Source: Bacteroidales bacterium
Lineage (GTDB): Bacteria > Bacteroidota > Bacteroidia > Bacteroidales > P3
Assembly (NCBI GenBank): GCA_900769785.1
Contig: CAAGHV010000013.1
Location: 1 to 8,579 of the forward strand
DNA: 8,579 nt
Direction: 5' to 3'
Shown here: positions 1 through 6,544 of the stretch, one piece after another
Position numbering within the stretch: the stretch's first letter is position 1
How the letters are laid out: each line of letters begins with the position of its first letter
Position numbers and translations under genes: made by a program
The notes under the pieces: generated by a model
What the model saw: only the letters and a program-made list of their open reading frames with translations
What the model was told of the DNA's origin: nothing
The model's database searches: none

Positions 1-19
1 CACGACGCTCTTCCGATCT
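1..19. other. Illumina adapter remnant (not genomic)
   Basis: The first 19 bases, CACGACGCTCTTCCGATCT, are identical to the 3' end of the Illumina TruSeq read-1 (universal) adapter, and insert DNA would start directly after its final T. Genomic sequence therefore begins at base 20. This marks a contig end with untrimmed adapter and affects the interpretation of gldM, whose reading frame runs into it. Confidence 0.97.
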
Positions 20-1052
20 ATATTTCTCCAGAATATTTTTGAGCTCCTAGTCCACCTGTTCCAACTACCCAATGAACACAACCACTATCTGCAGCATCGC
101 CTACTATTTCCTTACCATTTATCTTCACACGAAGATCAGCTTTAGAATCGTATGCAGCTACAAAAATATCTGCTTCATAGTTATCACCTTGCATAACAGT
201 AGTAGCCTTAGGTATAACACGAGCACGTACTTGGTCAAACTTAAAGTCATCAGCATTTACAGCCTTGTACAACATATTTGCCAAATCAAACTCGCAGTTC
301 ATAATATCGGTCGTCATACGAGTAAGTAACACGACGTCAGCCACGGGAATATTGCTTTCAAACACGTGGCGTTCCCACACTCCTTTTTCTGCATGACCAT
401 GAACATTTAATGTAAAATTCTCTCCTTCCACATCAAGACCCGGAAATTCTACATTTTGATAATCCGATAAGACTGCTCTTACATCAGCCTTATACTTTTC
501 AATGTGTTTACGAATTTGCACAGAACGTAAATCTTCATTTTCCGGATTAAATTCACCATTTCCCAAAAAGTGATTTTGAGCTGCAGCATCGGCACTTAAT
601 TGTTTCATAAATCCAACACCTACTGCACCTACAACATCTTTCACTTTCTGTATATCTACAATACCATTATCTCCTATAAACTCAACCTTAACTTTTTCGT
701 GACTTGCCGTATCTTCATATTCAGCAACTTTTTCCAGCTGACCTATAAAATCATATTTAATACTATCTATATAATCACGAAGTTCCTCAGAAAGTCTCTT
801 AACTTCCAAAGCCTTTTTGTAGTGATCACCGGCTTTTTCCGGATTTGTAGCAGCAAAATTTTGAAATTTAGTGTAAGTATCTTCAACCTTTTCCAATACA
901 GCATGATTAGATTTGTCCATTGTATCAGAAACGGTGATAAAACTGTTCAAAAGCATCGCCGATACATTCAACGCCAAAAGCGCCAAATATACTAAGTACA
1001 TCATTGATATCATCTTCTGCCGGGGCGTTTCCGGACAATTTGTAGCACCCAT
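18..1052 (-). CDS. gldM: T9SS motor protein GldM/PorM, 3'-truncated by contig end
   Basis: GldM (PorM) is the inner-membrane-anchored, periplasm-spanning part of the type IX secretion/gliding motor. It pairs with GldL and reaches up to the GldK/GldN ring. The N-terminus has the family motif TPRQKM (residues 9-14), then a single transmembrane helix at about 14-35 (MYLVYLALLALNV), then a helical periplasmic domain to about residue 225 and the start of the next beta domain. R11 matches the position of the conserved N-terminal arginine reported to face the GldL glutamate in motor structures. Only 344 residues are readable, against roughly 510-520 in the family. The TAG stop (18-20 on the complement) combines the adapter's last two bases with the first genomic base, so it is artificial and the true gene continues beyond base 20. 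It lies 51 bp after gldL in the same operon. The product assignment is firm. Confidence 0.95.
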   Translation of the reverse strand: MGATNCPETPRQKMISMMYLVYLALLALNVSAMLLNSFITVSDTMDKSNHAVLEKVEDTYTKFQNFAATNPEKAGDHYKKALEVKRLSEELRDYIDSIKYDFIGQLEKVAEYEDTASHEKVKVEFIGDNGIVDIQKVKDVVGAVGVGFMKQLSADAAAQNHFLGNGEFNPENEDLRSVQIRKHIEKYKADVRAVLSDYQNVEFPGLDVEGENFTLNVHGHAEKGVWERHVFESNIPVADVVLLTRMTTDIMNCEFDLANMLYKAVNADDFKFDQVRARVIPKATTVMQGDNYEADIFVAAYDSKADLRVKINGKEIVGDAADSGCVHWVVGTGGLGAQKYSGEI

Positions 1053-1103
1053 ATTCTATCTTTTATTAGTTATTCGTTAATATAATGATAATCTTACAAA
1101 GAA

Positions 1104-2078
1104 TTATATACGTGTTTGCATTGCTGCCAACATATTACCATATACTTTGTTAAGTTCTGCAACTTTTCTCGACAATGCATCAACTTGTTCTTTGTATTTC
1201 AATACATCATCAGCCGAGTTTGCAAAGTTAACCACCATATTTTGAATCTTATCTTGTACTTGTTTTGTTGCTTCTAATTGAGAAGTTGAATTCTGTAACT
1301 GAATTTCGTACATAGCATTGATAGAAGACAAACTAGACGCCATTTTCTTAAGTTCTTCAACGTACGAAATATCTCCTTTTGCAAGAGTTTGCGCAGTTTC
1401 TTTATATATATTAGACAGAGTAGCCACAGAATTTGTTGCATCTTTCAAACTATCCAAATATGCTTCAGAAGTTTCTGAATCCTTATTAATGGAAGCAGCA
1501 TTACGTTGATATGCTTCAGTTAATTCTGTTATAGCATCTGCAGCATTGTCCATATTTGATACAAATTTATCAGTAGCTGCTACAGCAGTAGTCATTCCAT
1601 TTAGTGAGTTAGCCGAATCAGCTAAATTTTGCATTCCTTTTCCTAAACTTTCAAGTAATTCTGGACCTATTTTTGCATCTTCCAACATTTTGTCCAATTG
1701 TTGTGTCATCGGATCACTCATTTGCATAACTGCACCCCCACGTCTCCCTGAATGATGAGTAACTATATGTTCACTACCTTCTTCAACACCTTCCTCACCT
1801 TCTTCATCTGAGTGAAGTTCTGCTTCACCATGATCCATACCAGCCAACTCGGGATATACCAAACTCCAATCATATTCAACGTGCAATGGCTCAATAGCTG
1901 AGAATAAGAAGATGATAGCTTCTGTACTCATACCTACTACAATCATAAGGTCGGCACCAGGCCAGTGCATAATCTTAAACATTGCACCTAAAATCACAAT
2001 GGCAGCTCCAATACCATACAATTTAGCCATAAAGTTTTTGTAGCCCTTACTACGAACTAAATTATCAAGTTTACTCAT
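1104..2078 (-). CDS. gldL: T9SS motor protein GldL/PorL
   Basis: GldL (PorL) is the cytoplasmic-membrane stator-like protein that, with GldM, converts proton motive force into work for type IX secretion. The N-terminus shows two closely spaced transmembrane helices, about residues 17-36 and 43-62, joined by the short turn HWPGAD. E53 in the second helix is the expected conserved membrane glutamate of the proton pathway. An acidic linker follows (about 83-104, rich in Glu and Asp), then a long alpha-helical, probably coiled-coil cytoplasmic region (about 125-320). At 324 residues it resembles the longer PorL of Porphyromonas rather than the roughly 215-residue GldL of Flavobacterium. It sits 61 bp after gldK and 51 bp before gldM. 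No internal promoter was found, so it is probably co-transcribed from upstream of porP. The start follows an A/T-rich leader without a Shine-Dalgarno sequence. Confidence 0.95.
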   Translation of the reverse strand: MSKLDNLVRSKGYKNFMAKLYGIGAAIVILGAMFKIMHWPGADLMIVVGMSTEAIIFLFSAIEPLHVEYDWSLVYPELAGMDHGEAELHSDEEGEEGVEEGSEHIVTHHSGRRGGAVMQMSDPMTQQLDKMLEDAKIGPELLESLGKGMQNLADSANSLNGMTTAVAATDKFVSNMDNAADAITELTEAYQRNAASINKDSETSEAYLDSLKDATNSVATLSNIYKETAQTLAKGDISYVEELKKMASSLSSINAMYEIQLQNSTSQLEATKQVQDKIQNMVVNFANSADDVLKYKEQVDALSRKVAELNKVYGNMLAAMQTRI

Positions 2079-2139
2079 AATTTAATGTTTTTTGTTTGTT
2101 CTTGTTTATGTTTTTTATTTTATTATCCAAATCTTAGGT

Positions 2140-3507
2140 TTAATATGCATATACGTTAGATGCAGCTTTCATATTATCACCTTTCACACGTCCCAAATAA
2201 GAGTCAACACATCTAAATCCGATATAAGATTTTGCTGTATCTTGGAACTCGTAAGTTCTTGTCTGCACTTGTATATAATATTTTTGATCTTTCCATGAAC
2301 CGCCACGGATAACTTTACGTTTCATTGCTGGAGGATCATCGTCTGCAGCATTGTATGAATTAGATAAAGCTAAGCTATTACCAACAGTGTATATCGATTC
2401 GTTGTAAGCATCTTCACACCATTCAGCAACATTTCCCGACATATCGTACAAACCAAAATCGTTTGGAGCATAGTGTCCTACCATCAATGTTCTCATACCA
2501 CCATCATCATCATAATGACCTCGTAACGGTTCATAGTTTGCCAAGAAACAACCATTTGTATTTCTGATATAAGGTCCACCCCATGGATATGGCATATCCG
2601 ACATACCACCGCGGGCTGCATATTCCCATTCAGCCTCGGTTGGCAAACGGAAGTCACACATTTCTGTGTAATCAATAGATCTCAAATAGTTATTTAAATA
2701 ATTAGATCTCCAAACACAGAATGCTTTTGCTTGTTTCCAAGTAATCCCTACTGCAGGATAATGATCGTATGCAGGTGAAGAAAAATAGTGTTGAGAGTAA
2801 TCGTCGTTATTACTATATACATAATCATGTATCCAACACAATGTATCTGGATATACATTAATTACTTCTTTCTTAATAAATTGTGCTCTGTCATTCAATC
2901 CTTTGGGTCGATTTGCAAACATCGAACCCTTATATTCGTTTTTTTGAGTACTAGAGTAATCAGTTTTTTGTGCAGCTTGCTTATAATCTATCCAATAATA
3001 CTCATAATTCAATTTGGCAGGATCAATTGTTCTACGATTGTAGAATCTGTCTTTTGCTGCATAATATAGTGGTTCTAATGCTTCACGAACTTCTTGATTT
3101 TCCCAATCAATCTTTGTTTGCCAATTGATAATAGCTGGATCAATAGGTTCGCCATATTCGTCTTCTTCTATCAAGAATCCTTCAATACCGGCTTCGCCCA
3201 ACAATCTGCGAGCAATAGAATCTCTTACCCAATAAACAAACTGACGATATTCGTTGTTTGTTATTTCAGTTTCATCCATAAAGAATGAACCGACTTGGAC
3301 TGTTCTTAATGGAGAAGTTACTCCATAAACATTATCTTGAGTACCACCTCCCATTATGAAGTTTCCTTGTTCAACAAATACCATTCCTGCAAGGTCTATA
3401 TCTTCAAATATCTGACGATCTTTAACACCTGTCAGTTCTCCTTTGTCGCTTGTAGCACAACTCCATAGCAACATAACTCCGCTGAGCATTAAAACTATTT
3501 TCTTCAT
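2140..3507 (-). CDS. gldK: T9SS lipoprotein GldK/PorK
   Basis: GldK (PorK) is an outer-membrane lipoprotein that forms the periplasmic ring of the type IX secretion system with GldN. I chose the start at 3507 because it gives a normal lipoprotein signal: MKK, a hydrophobic stretch, then LLWSC with the lipidated cysteine at residue 17. An in-frame ATG at 3531 would add eight residues (MNIKILND) and cannot be excluded. The mature protein is a formylglycine-generating-enzyme-like (FGE/SUMF1) fold. Visible motifs are RLPTEAEWEYAARGG (about 287-301), YPWGG, DMSGNVAEWCED (about 355-366), VIRGGSW (about 399-405) and the terminal GFRCV. In this family the fold is structural, with no FGE activity expected. 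The 455-residue length is normal for GldK. It lies about 90 bp after porP and 61 bp before gldL in the same operon. Confidence 0.95.
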   Translation of the reverse strand: MKKIVLMLSGVMLLWSCATSDKGELTGVKDRQIFEDIDLAGMVFVEQGNFIMGGGTQDNVYGVTSPLRTVQVGSFFMDETEITNNEYRQFVYWVRDSIARRLLGEAGIEGFLIEEDEYGEPIDPAIINWQTKIDWENQEVREALEPLYYAAKDRFYNRRTIDPAKLNYEYYWIDYKQAAQKTDYSSTQKNEYKGSMFANRPKGLNDRAQFIKKEVINVYPDTLCWIHDYVYSNNDDYSQHYFSSPAYDHYPAVGITWKQAKAFCVWRSNYLNNYLRSIDYTEMCDFRLPTEAEWEYAARGGMSDMPYPWGGPYIRNTNGCFLANYEPLRGHYDDDGGMRTLMVGHYAPNDFGLYDMSGNVAEWCEDAYNESIYTVGNSLALSNSYNAADDDPPAMKRKVIRGGSWKDQKYYIQVQTRTYEFQDTAKSYIGFRCVDSYLGRVKGDNMKAASNVYAY

Positions 3508-3598
3508 ATCATTAAGAATTTTAATATTCATAAATAAGTTTCGTTTTTCTAATATTATAGTCTTTTCTTCTACGACAACTTTGCAATAAGGTTACATA

Positions 3599-4624
3599 TT
3601 ACAACAAATAACGTGTATTTTGATAACTTGATGGTGGTTTTGGAGGTATGATAACTTTGAAACAATAACGTAAGTAAAGTTCCATAGAACCTTTACTACG
3701 ACCTTCCTTACTTATTCCACCTAAAGTAGATGTGGTAAAATCGTACGACATACCTATCCTCAATTTATTCCAATTTACACCTGCCAATACAGCAATTGCA
3801 TCATTGACTCGGTATGACAAACCACACCAAAAAGCTCTCTGATATTCTACCAAACAAGATAAATCTATCTGATACACCGAAAAATCCGCTGTCTTTATCA
3901 ATGCCGATGGCATTATTCTATAAGAAGGACTGGTTGGTAAAGCATATTCGCCACCTCCCATTAAATATACACATCTCGAATTTTGTATATTCAATACATC
4001 GCTCTTTGCCGCCAAAAGATTTTTCATTGCCAATCCTGCGTAAGCCTTTCCCGCAACTTGATAAAACAAACCAAATGAAAAATCAGTAAGCATATCACTT
4101 TGCGAAGAATTAGAAATCAAAGGGTCGCTACTTGAACCACCGGTTGGATTGGTTGGATTACCAGTTAAGTCATCTGGTCCGACCAAGTGCTGAGAATTAA
4201 TAGTACTATTAAGTATTCCGGCTTCCAAACCTAATGAAAGTGTTCCCGGACCCCAATAAAAATGATATGCATAATCAATGTTAATAGTAGTAGAAGAAGT
4301 ATAACCTACCTGATCTGAAAGGAAAGTAGCTCCTATACCTCCATGCAAAAATGATATAGGCATATCGAAAGTGAACAAAAAGTTTCGGGGAGTAACACCT
4401 GCATCTGAACCAGGTACAGGACCATCTATTGTAAGCCCCATCCACTGGTCACGATACAAACCGGTAAGACATATCGAACCAGATGTTCCTGCATAACCAG
4501 GATTGTACGACATTTTATTGAACATGTACTGCGTAAACTGTGCCTCCTGCTGAGCATGGCAGTGGCACAAAAAACCCCATATCAATAGCAAAAATGATAT
4601 ATTCTTCAAGGTTTTAATTTTCAT
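3599..4624 (-). CDS. porP: PorP/SprF family T9SS outer-membrane protein
   Basis: This is a type IX secretion membrane protein of the PorP/SprF family, an outer-membrane beta-barrel. It has an N-terminal signal peptide (MKIKTLKN, hydrophobic core, then HA before QQEAQFTQYMFN), with cleavage likely after A24. The mature start QFTQYMFNKMSYNPGYAGT is the hallmark of the family, as is the following aromatic- and glycine-rich alternating pattern (for example GGIGATFLSDQVG at about 95-107 and later LAGVNWNKLRIGMSYDF). The length of 341 residues is typical. The C-terminus ends in a Pro/Ser-rich tail (IPPKPPSSYQ) after the last beta strand. It is the first gene of the operon, as in the porPKLMN order of Porphyromonas, and a good promoter motif lies about 100 bp upstream. 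Genomes often carry many SprF paralogs, but the position here supports a PorP role. Cysteines at residues 20 and 22 are inside the signal peptide and do not form a convincing lipobox. Confidence 0.93.
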   Translation of the reverse strand: MKIKTLKNISFLLLIWGFLCHCHAQQEAQFTQYMFNKMSYNPGYAGTSGSICLTGLYRDQWMGLTIDGPVPGSDAGVTPRNFLFTFDMPISFLHGGIGATFLSDQVGYTSSTTINIDYAYHFYWGPGTLSLGLEAGILNSTINSQHLVGPDDLTGNPTNPTGGSSSDPLISNSSQSDMLTDFSFGLFYQVAGKAYAGLAMKNLLAAKSDVLNIQNSRCVYLMGGGEYALPTSPSYRIMPSALIKTADFSVYQIDLSCLVEYQRAFWCGLSYRVNDAIAVLAGVNWNKLRIGMSYDFTTSTLGGISKEGRSKGSMELYLRYCFKVIIPPKPPSSYQNTRYLL

Positions 4625-4684
4625 GATGCAGTAGTATTTATTCTATAATATATTTATTATCACTTATATATAACCATAAATCAC

Positions 4685-4706
4685 CCGATTTTCGTCAAAA
4701 AATCGG
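4685..4706 (-). repeat. Leader hairpin of the porP operon
   Basis: There is a perfect 8-bp inverted repeat, CCGATTTT / AAAATCGG, with a 6-nt loop (cgtcaa). It lies between the predicted porP promoter and the porP start, so it would fall about 10 nt from the 5' end of the porP-gldKLM mRNA. It is not followed by a U-run in the direction of transcription, so it is not a usual terminator. A role as a 5' stabilising stem or protein site is inference. Confidence 0.5.
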
Positions 4707-4721
4707 CTTCAATACGACTTG

Positions 4722-4753
4722 CAAAGATAGCAAGATTTATTCAATCAGCCTAA
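4722..4753 (-). promoter_or_regulatory. Predicted promoter of the porP-gldKLM operon
   Basis: Read on the minus strand, TATCTTTG (complement of 4722-4729) matches the Bacteroidota -7 consensus TAnnTTTG exactly and continues as the commonly seen TATCTTTGCAA. Twenty bases upstream lies TTAG (complement of 4750-4753), three of four bases of the -33 consensus TTTG. A very A-rich stretch on this strand (complement of about 4754-4792) sits just upstream and could act as an UP-like element. The transcription start would be near 4715, giving a leader of about 90 nt. Confidence 0.6.
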
Positions 4754-4997
4754 CCTTTTTTCATTTTTTTCTTTTTTTTTCATTGATTTTTCCATCACAC
4801 AACCAAATAACATTATAATTTACAAGCATTTAAAAGCATGAAATCTTTTTTATTTTTTTTACTACTCTCTACAATAGTGTTTATTTGCATATTTAACTAC
4901 AAATACTTCAACAAAACATAGTATTCTTACCACAGCCTAAACAAAGAAAAAACAAACCCTATCACCAACTTTATAATACTATACCATGGACAAATTC

Positions 4998-5040
4998 ATA
5001 CCCTATTATGAATAGATTTATACCCTACTGTAAAATTTAA
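4998..5040. repeat. Short dispersed repeat, copy 1
   Basis: The copy starts ATACCCTATTATGAA and ends TGTAAAATTTAA, 31 bases from start to start. The second copy at 8526-8568 matches 14 of 15 bases in the first block and 12 of 12 in the last, with identical spacing and a diverged middle. Copy 1 also contains a second ATACCCTA (5020-5027), 22 bases after the first. A 7-bp inverted repeat (ATTCATA / TATGAAT, 4994-5013) overlaps it. Its nature is unknown. Confidence 0.5.
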
Positions 5041-5264
5041 GTATGCGGTATATTTTAAACAAATATTATTAGTCAATTGATTACAAATAGATTCAAAATA
5101 TTATTTTTTATTCCCATAACTAAGCTTTTCGAAACAAAGTTACAGATTTCTATTAAGCCTACCTCGTATAAAATGACAATTAATACAACTCAATTTATAG
5201 TACAAAATTTAGATATCCCGAAACTTCTTTTTTATCAGGTATTTATAAAAAAAGAATAAAATCA

Positions 5265-5296
5265 TTTTCCCAATTCCAATTAATTTCATATATTTG
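5265..5296 (+). promoter_or_regulatory. Predicted promoter of the CoA-transferase/kal operon
   Basis: TATATTTG at 5289-5296 matches the Bacteroidota -7 consensus TAnnTTTG and continues GCAG, like the TTTGCA extension of the other promoters in this window. TTTT at 5265-5268 is a near match to the -33 TTTG, with a 20-bp gap. The expected transcription start is around 5303, leaving an AT-rich leader of about 100 nt. Confidence 0.6.
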
Positions 5297-5316
5297 CAGT
5301 TTGTTAGAAACTAGAA

Positions 5317-5328
5317 AAAATGCATTTT
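5317..5328. promoter_or_regulatory. 12-bp palindrome in the CoA-transferase leader
   Basis: AAAATGCATTTT is a perfect palindrome about 20 bases downstream of the predicted -7 element. It could be an operator for a dimeric regulator, but AT-rich DNA produces such palindromes by chance and no second copy was found near the other promoters. Confidence 0.2.
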
Positions 5329-5400
5329 GATACTACAACGTATTAATTTACATTATAGTTACAATTTATTACGAATAATTAAAATATAAATAATAAAACG

Positions 5401-6048
5401 ATGAACAAATTTATAACAGTACAAGAAGCCGTTGCAAAAATAGAAGACGGTATGACAATAATGGTAGGTGGTTTTTTGGCCGTTGGCACTCCTATTTCTG
5501 TTATTGATGCATTGGCAGAAAAAGGCGTTAAAAACCTTACTCTTATAAGCAACGATACTGCTTATCCAAATATAGGAGTGGGCAAACTTATATCCAACCA
5601 CCAAGTGAAGAAACTTATCGTTTCACACATTGGTACAAACGAAGATACTATCAATCAAATGAACTCTGGCGAATTGGAAGTTGAGTTCAGTCCTCAAGGT
5701 ACATTAGCCGAACGTGTACGTGCAGGTGGAGCCGGATTAGGTGGTGTACTTACTCCTACCGGATTGGGCACTGTGGTTGAAGAAGGCAAACAAAAAGTTA
5801 CTGTTGATGGAAAAGAATATTTGTTGGAAAAACCATTGAAAGCCGATTTTGCTTTGATTGGTGCCAATATCAGCGACGAAGATGGAAACCTTATATATAA
5901 AGGCACTTCACAAAACTTCTGCCCTCTTATGGCTACAGCAGCCGAAACTGTTATTGTAGAACCTCAAGAAATCGTAAAAACTGGAACTTTGGCTCACGAA
6001 TACATTAAGACTCCGGGCATATTTGTAGATTACATAGTTAAGAAATAA
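5401..6048 (+). CDS. atoD: CoA-transferase subunit A (butyryl-CoA:acetoacetate type)
   Basis: This is the alpha subunit of a family I 3-oxoacid CoA-transferase, most likely the butyryl-CoA/acetoacetate (AtoD/CtfA-like) type of fermentative bacteria. Residues 16-31 (DGMTIMVGGFLAVGTP) match the family signature [DN]-[GN]-x2-[LIVMFA]3-GGF-x3-G-x-P. Further family features are the glycine-rich RVRAGGAGLGGVLTPTGLGT at about 105-124 and the C-terminal VDYIVKK. The length of 215 residues is normal. The enzyme needs a beta subunit carrying the catalytic glutamate, usually encoded immediately downstream, and none is present here. The next gene, 31 bp on, is kal. Both fit lysine fermentation, where acetoacetate and an acyl-CoA exchange CoA. 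The start ATG follows an A-rich leader without a Shine-Dalgarno sequence. The exact substrate is inference from context. Confidence 0.9.
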   Translation: MNKFITVQEAVAKIEDGMTIMVGGFLAVGTPISVIDALAEKGVKNLTLISNDTAYPNIGVGKLISNHQVKKLIVSHIGTNEDTINQMNSGELEVEFSPQGTLAERVRAGGAGLGGVLTPTGLGTVVEEGKQKVTVDGKEYLLEKPLKADFALIGANISDEDGNLIYKGTSQNFCPLMATAAETVIVEPQEIVKTGTLAHEYIKTPGIFVDYIVKK

Positions 6049-6079
6049 TAAACGAAACAATAATATAATACTTTAAGAC

Positions 6080-6469
6080 ATGGCAATAACATCAATGATA
6101 AGATTAAGAATGAGTGCAAAAGATGCTCATTATGGTGGAAATTTAGTTGACGGTGCTCATATGGTGCATTTGTTTGGCGACGTAGCTACCGAACTTCTAA
6201 TAAAACGCGATGGCGACGAAGGTCTTTTTGCAGGATATGAAGATATTAAATTCCTTGCTCCTGTATATGCAGGCGACTATATCGAAGCTGTTGGCGAAAT
6301 AATTTCAGAAGGAAATTCTTCTCGCAAAATGAAATTCGAAGCAAGAAAAGTAGCTATTGCAAGACCTGATATTTCAGACTCAGCTGCCGACTTCCTTGAA
6401 GAACCAATAGTTGTATGCACAGCTATTGGCACATGTGTTACCCCAAAAAAATGTCAACGTAAGAACTAA
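6080..6469 (+). CDS. kal: 3-aminobutyryl-CoA ammonia-lyase (Kal)
   Basis: Kal removes ammonia from L-3-aminobutyryl-CoA to give crotonyl-CoA in the fermentation of lysine to butyrate and acetate. The 129-residue protein is a single hot-dog-fold domain. A central helix bears DAHYGGNLVDGAHMVHLFGD (residues 15-34), and LAPVYAGDYIEAVGEI (about 59-74) and NSSRKMKFEARKV (about 79-91) form the sheet edge. I recognise these stretches, together with ARPDISDSAADFLEEP, from the Kal family of Fusobacterium and Porphyromonas. The hot-dog fold is shared with acyl-CoA thioesterases, so without the near-identity to Kal it would be called a thioesterase. It follows the CoA-transferase gene by 31 bp with no promoter between them, so the two are probably co-transcribed, and a strong terminator follows. 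The other lysine-pathway genes (kamA, kamD/E, kdd, kce) are not in this window. Confidence 0.9.
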   Translation: MAITSMIRLRMSAKDAHYGGNLVDGAHMVHLFGDVATELLIKRDGDEGLFAGYEDIKFLAPVYAGDYIEAVGEIISEGNSSRKMKFEARKVAIARPDISDSAADFLEEPIVVCTAIGTCVTPKKCQRKN

Positions 6470-6482
6470 TTTGACAACACAA

Positions 6483-6530
6483 TAAATAAAAAGCCTTGTA
6501 TCACAATATCAATACAAGGCTTTTTATTTA
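6483..6530. terminator. Bidirectional intrinsic terminator between kal and dusB
   Basis: This is a perfect 19-bp inverted repeat (6483-6501 and 6512-6530) around a 10-nt loop. Its core is AAAAAGCCTTGTAT / ATACAAGGCTTTTT. The GC-containing centre is flanked by A and T tracts on both sides, so each strand ends in a stem followed by U-rich RNA. It sits 13 bp after the kal stop and 14 bp after the dusB stop, between convergent genes. Confidence 0.93.
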
Positions 6531-6544
6531 GTTGTAATATACGT

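Larger units (their letters stand above)
4625..5400. other. Long AT-rich divergent intergenic region
   Basis: This 776-bp spacer separates the porP operon (minus) from the CoA-transferase/kal operon (plus). It holds the porP promoter and leader hairpin (4685-4753), homopolymeric T tracts (4755-4790 and around 4846-4860), one copy of a short dispersed repeat (4998-5040), and the plus-strand promoter (5265-5296). A 27-codon reading frame at 4838-4921 could encode a small hydrophobic peptide, but the T-rich DNA explains it equally well. An open frame at 5077-5259 (60 codons, TTG start) shows no recognisable motif. I see no tRNA, CRISPR or riboswitch. Confidence 0.7.

Noticed and set aside
3508..3531. 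Earlier ATG for gldK at 3531
   Set aside because: It would place eight extra residues before MKK and make an atypical lipoprotein signal. The ATG at 3507 gives a normal signal with the lipobox cysteine at residue 17. It remains a possible alternative.
5077..5259. 60-codon frame with a TTG start in the divergent spacer
   Set aside because: It has an unusual start, no recognisable motif and strongly AT-driven composition, and it ends just before the CoA-transferase promoter. There is not enough support to call a gene.
5320..5346. Tiny leader frame MHFDTTTY with three consecutive Thr codons in the CoA-transferase leader
   Set aside because: It recalls an attenuation leader peptide, but it has only eight codons, no ribosome-binding signal and no adjacent terminator/antiterminator stems. 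Threonine control of this operon has no support.
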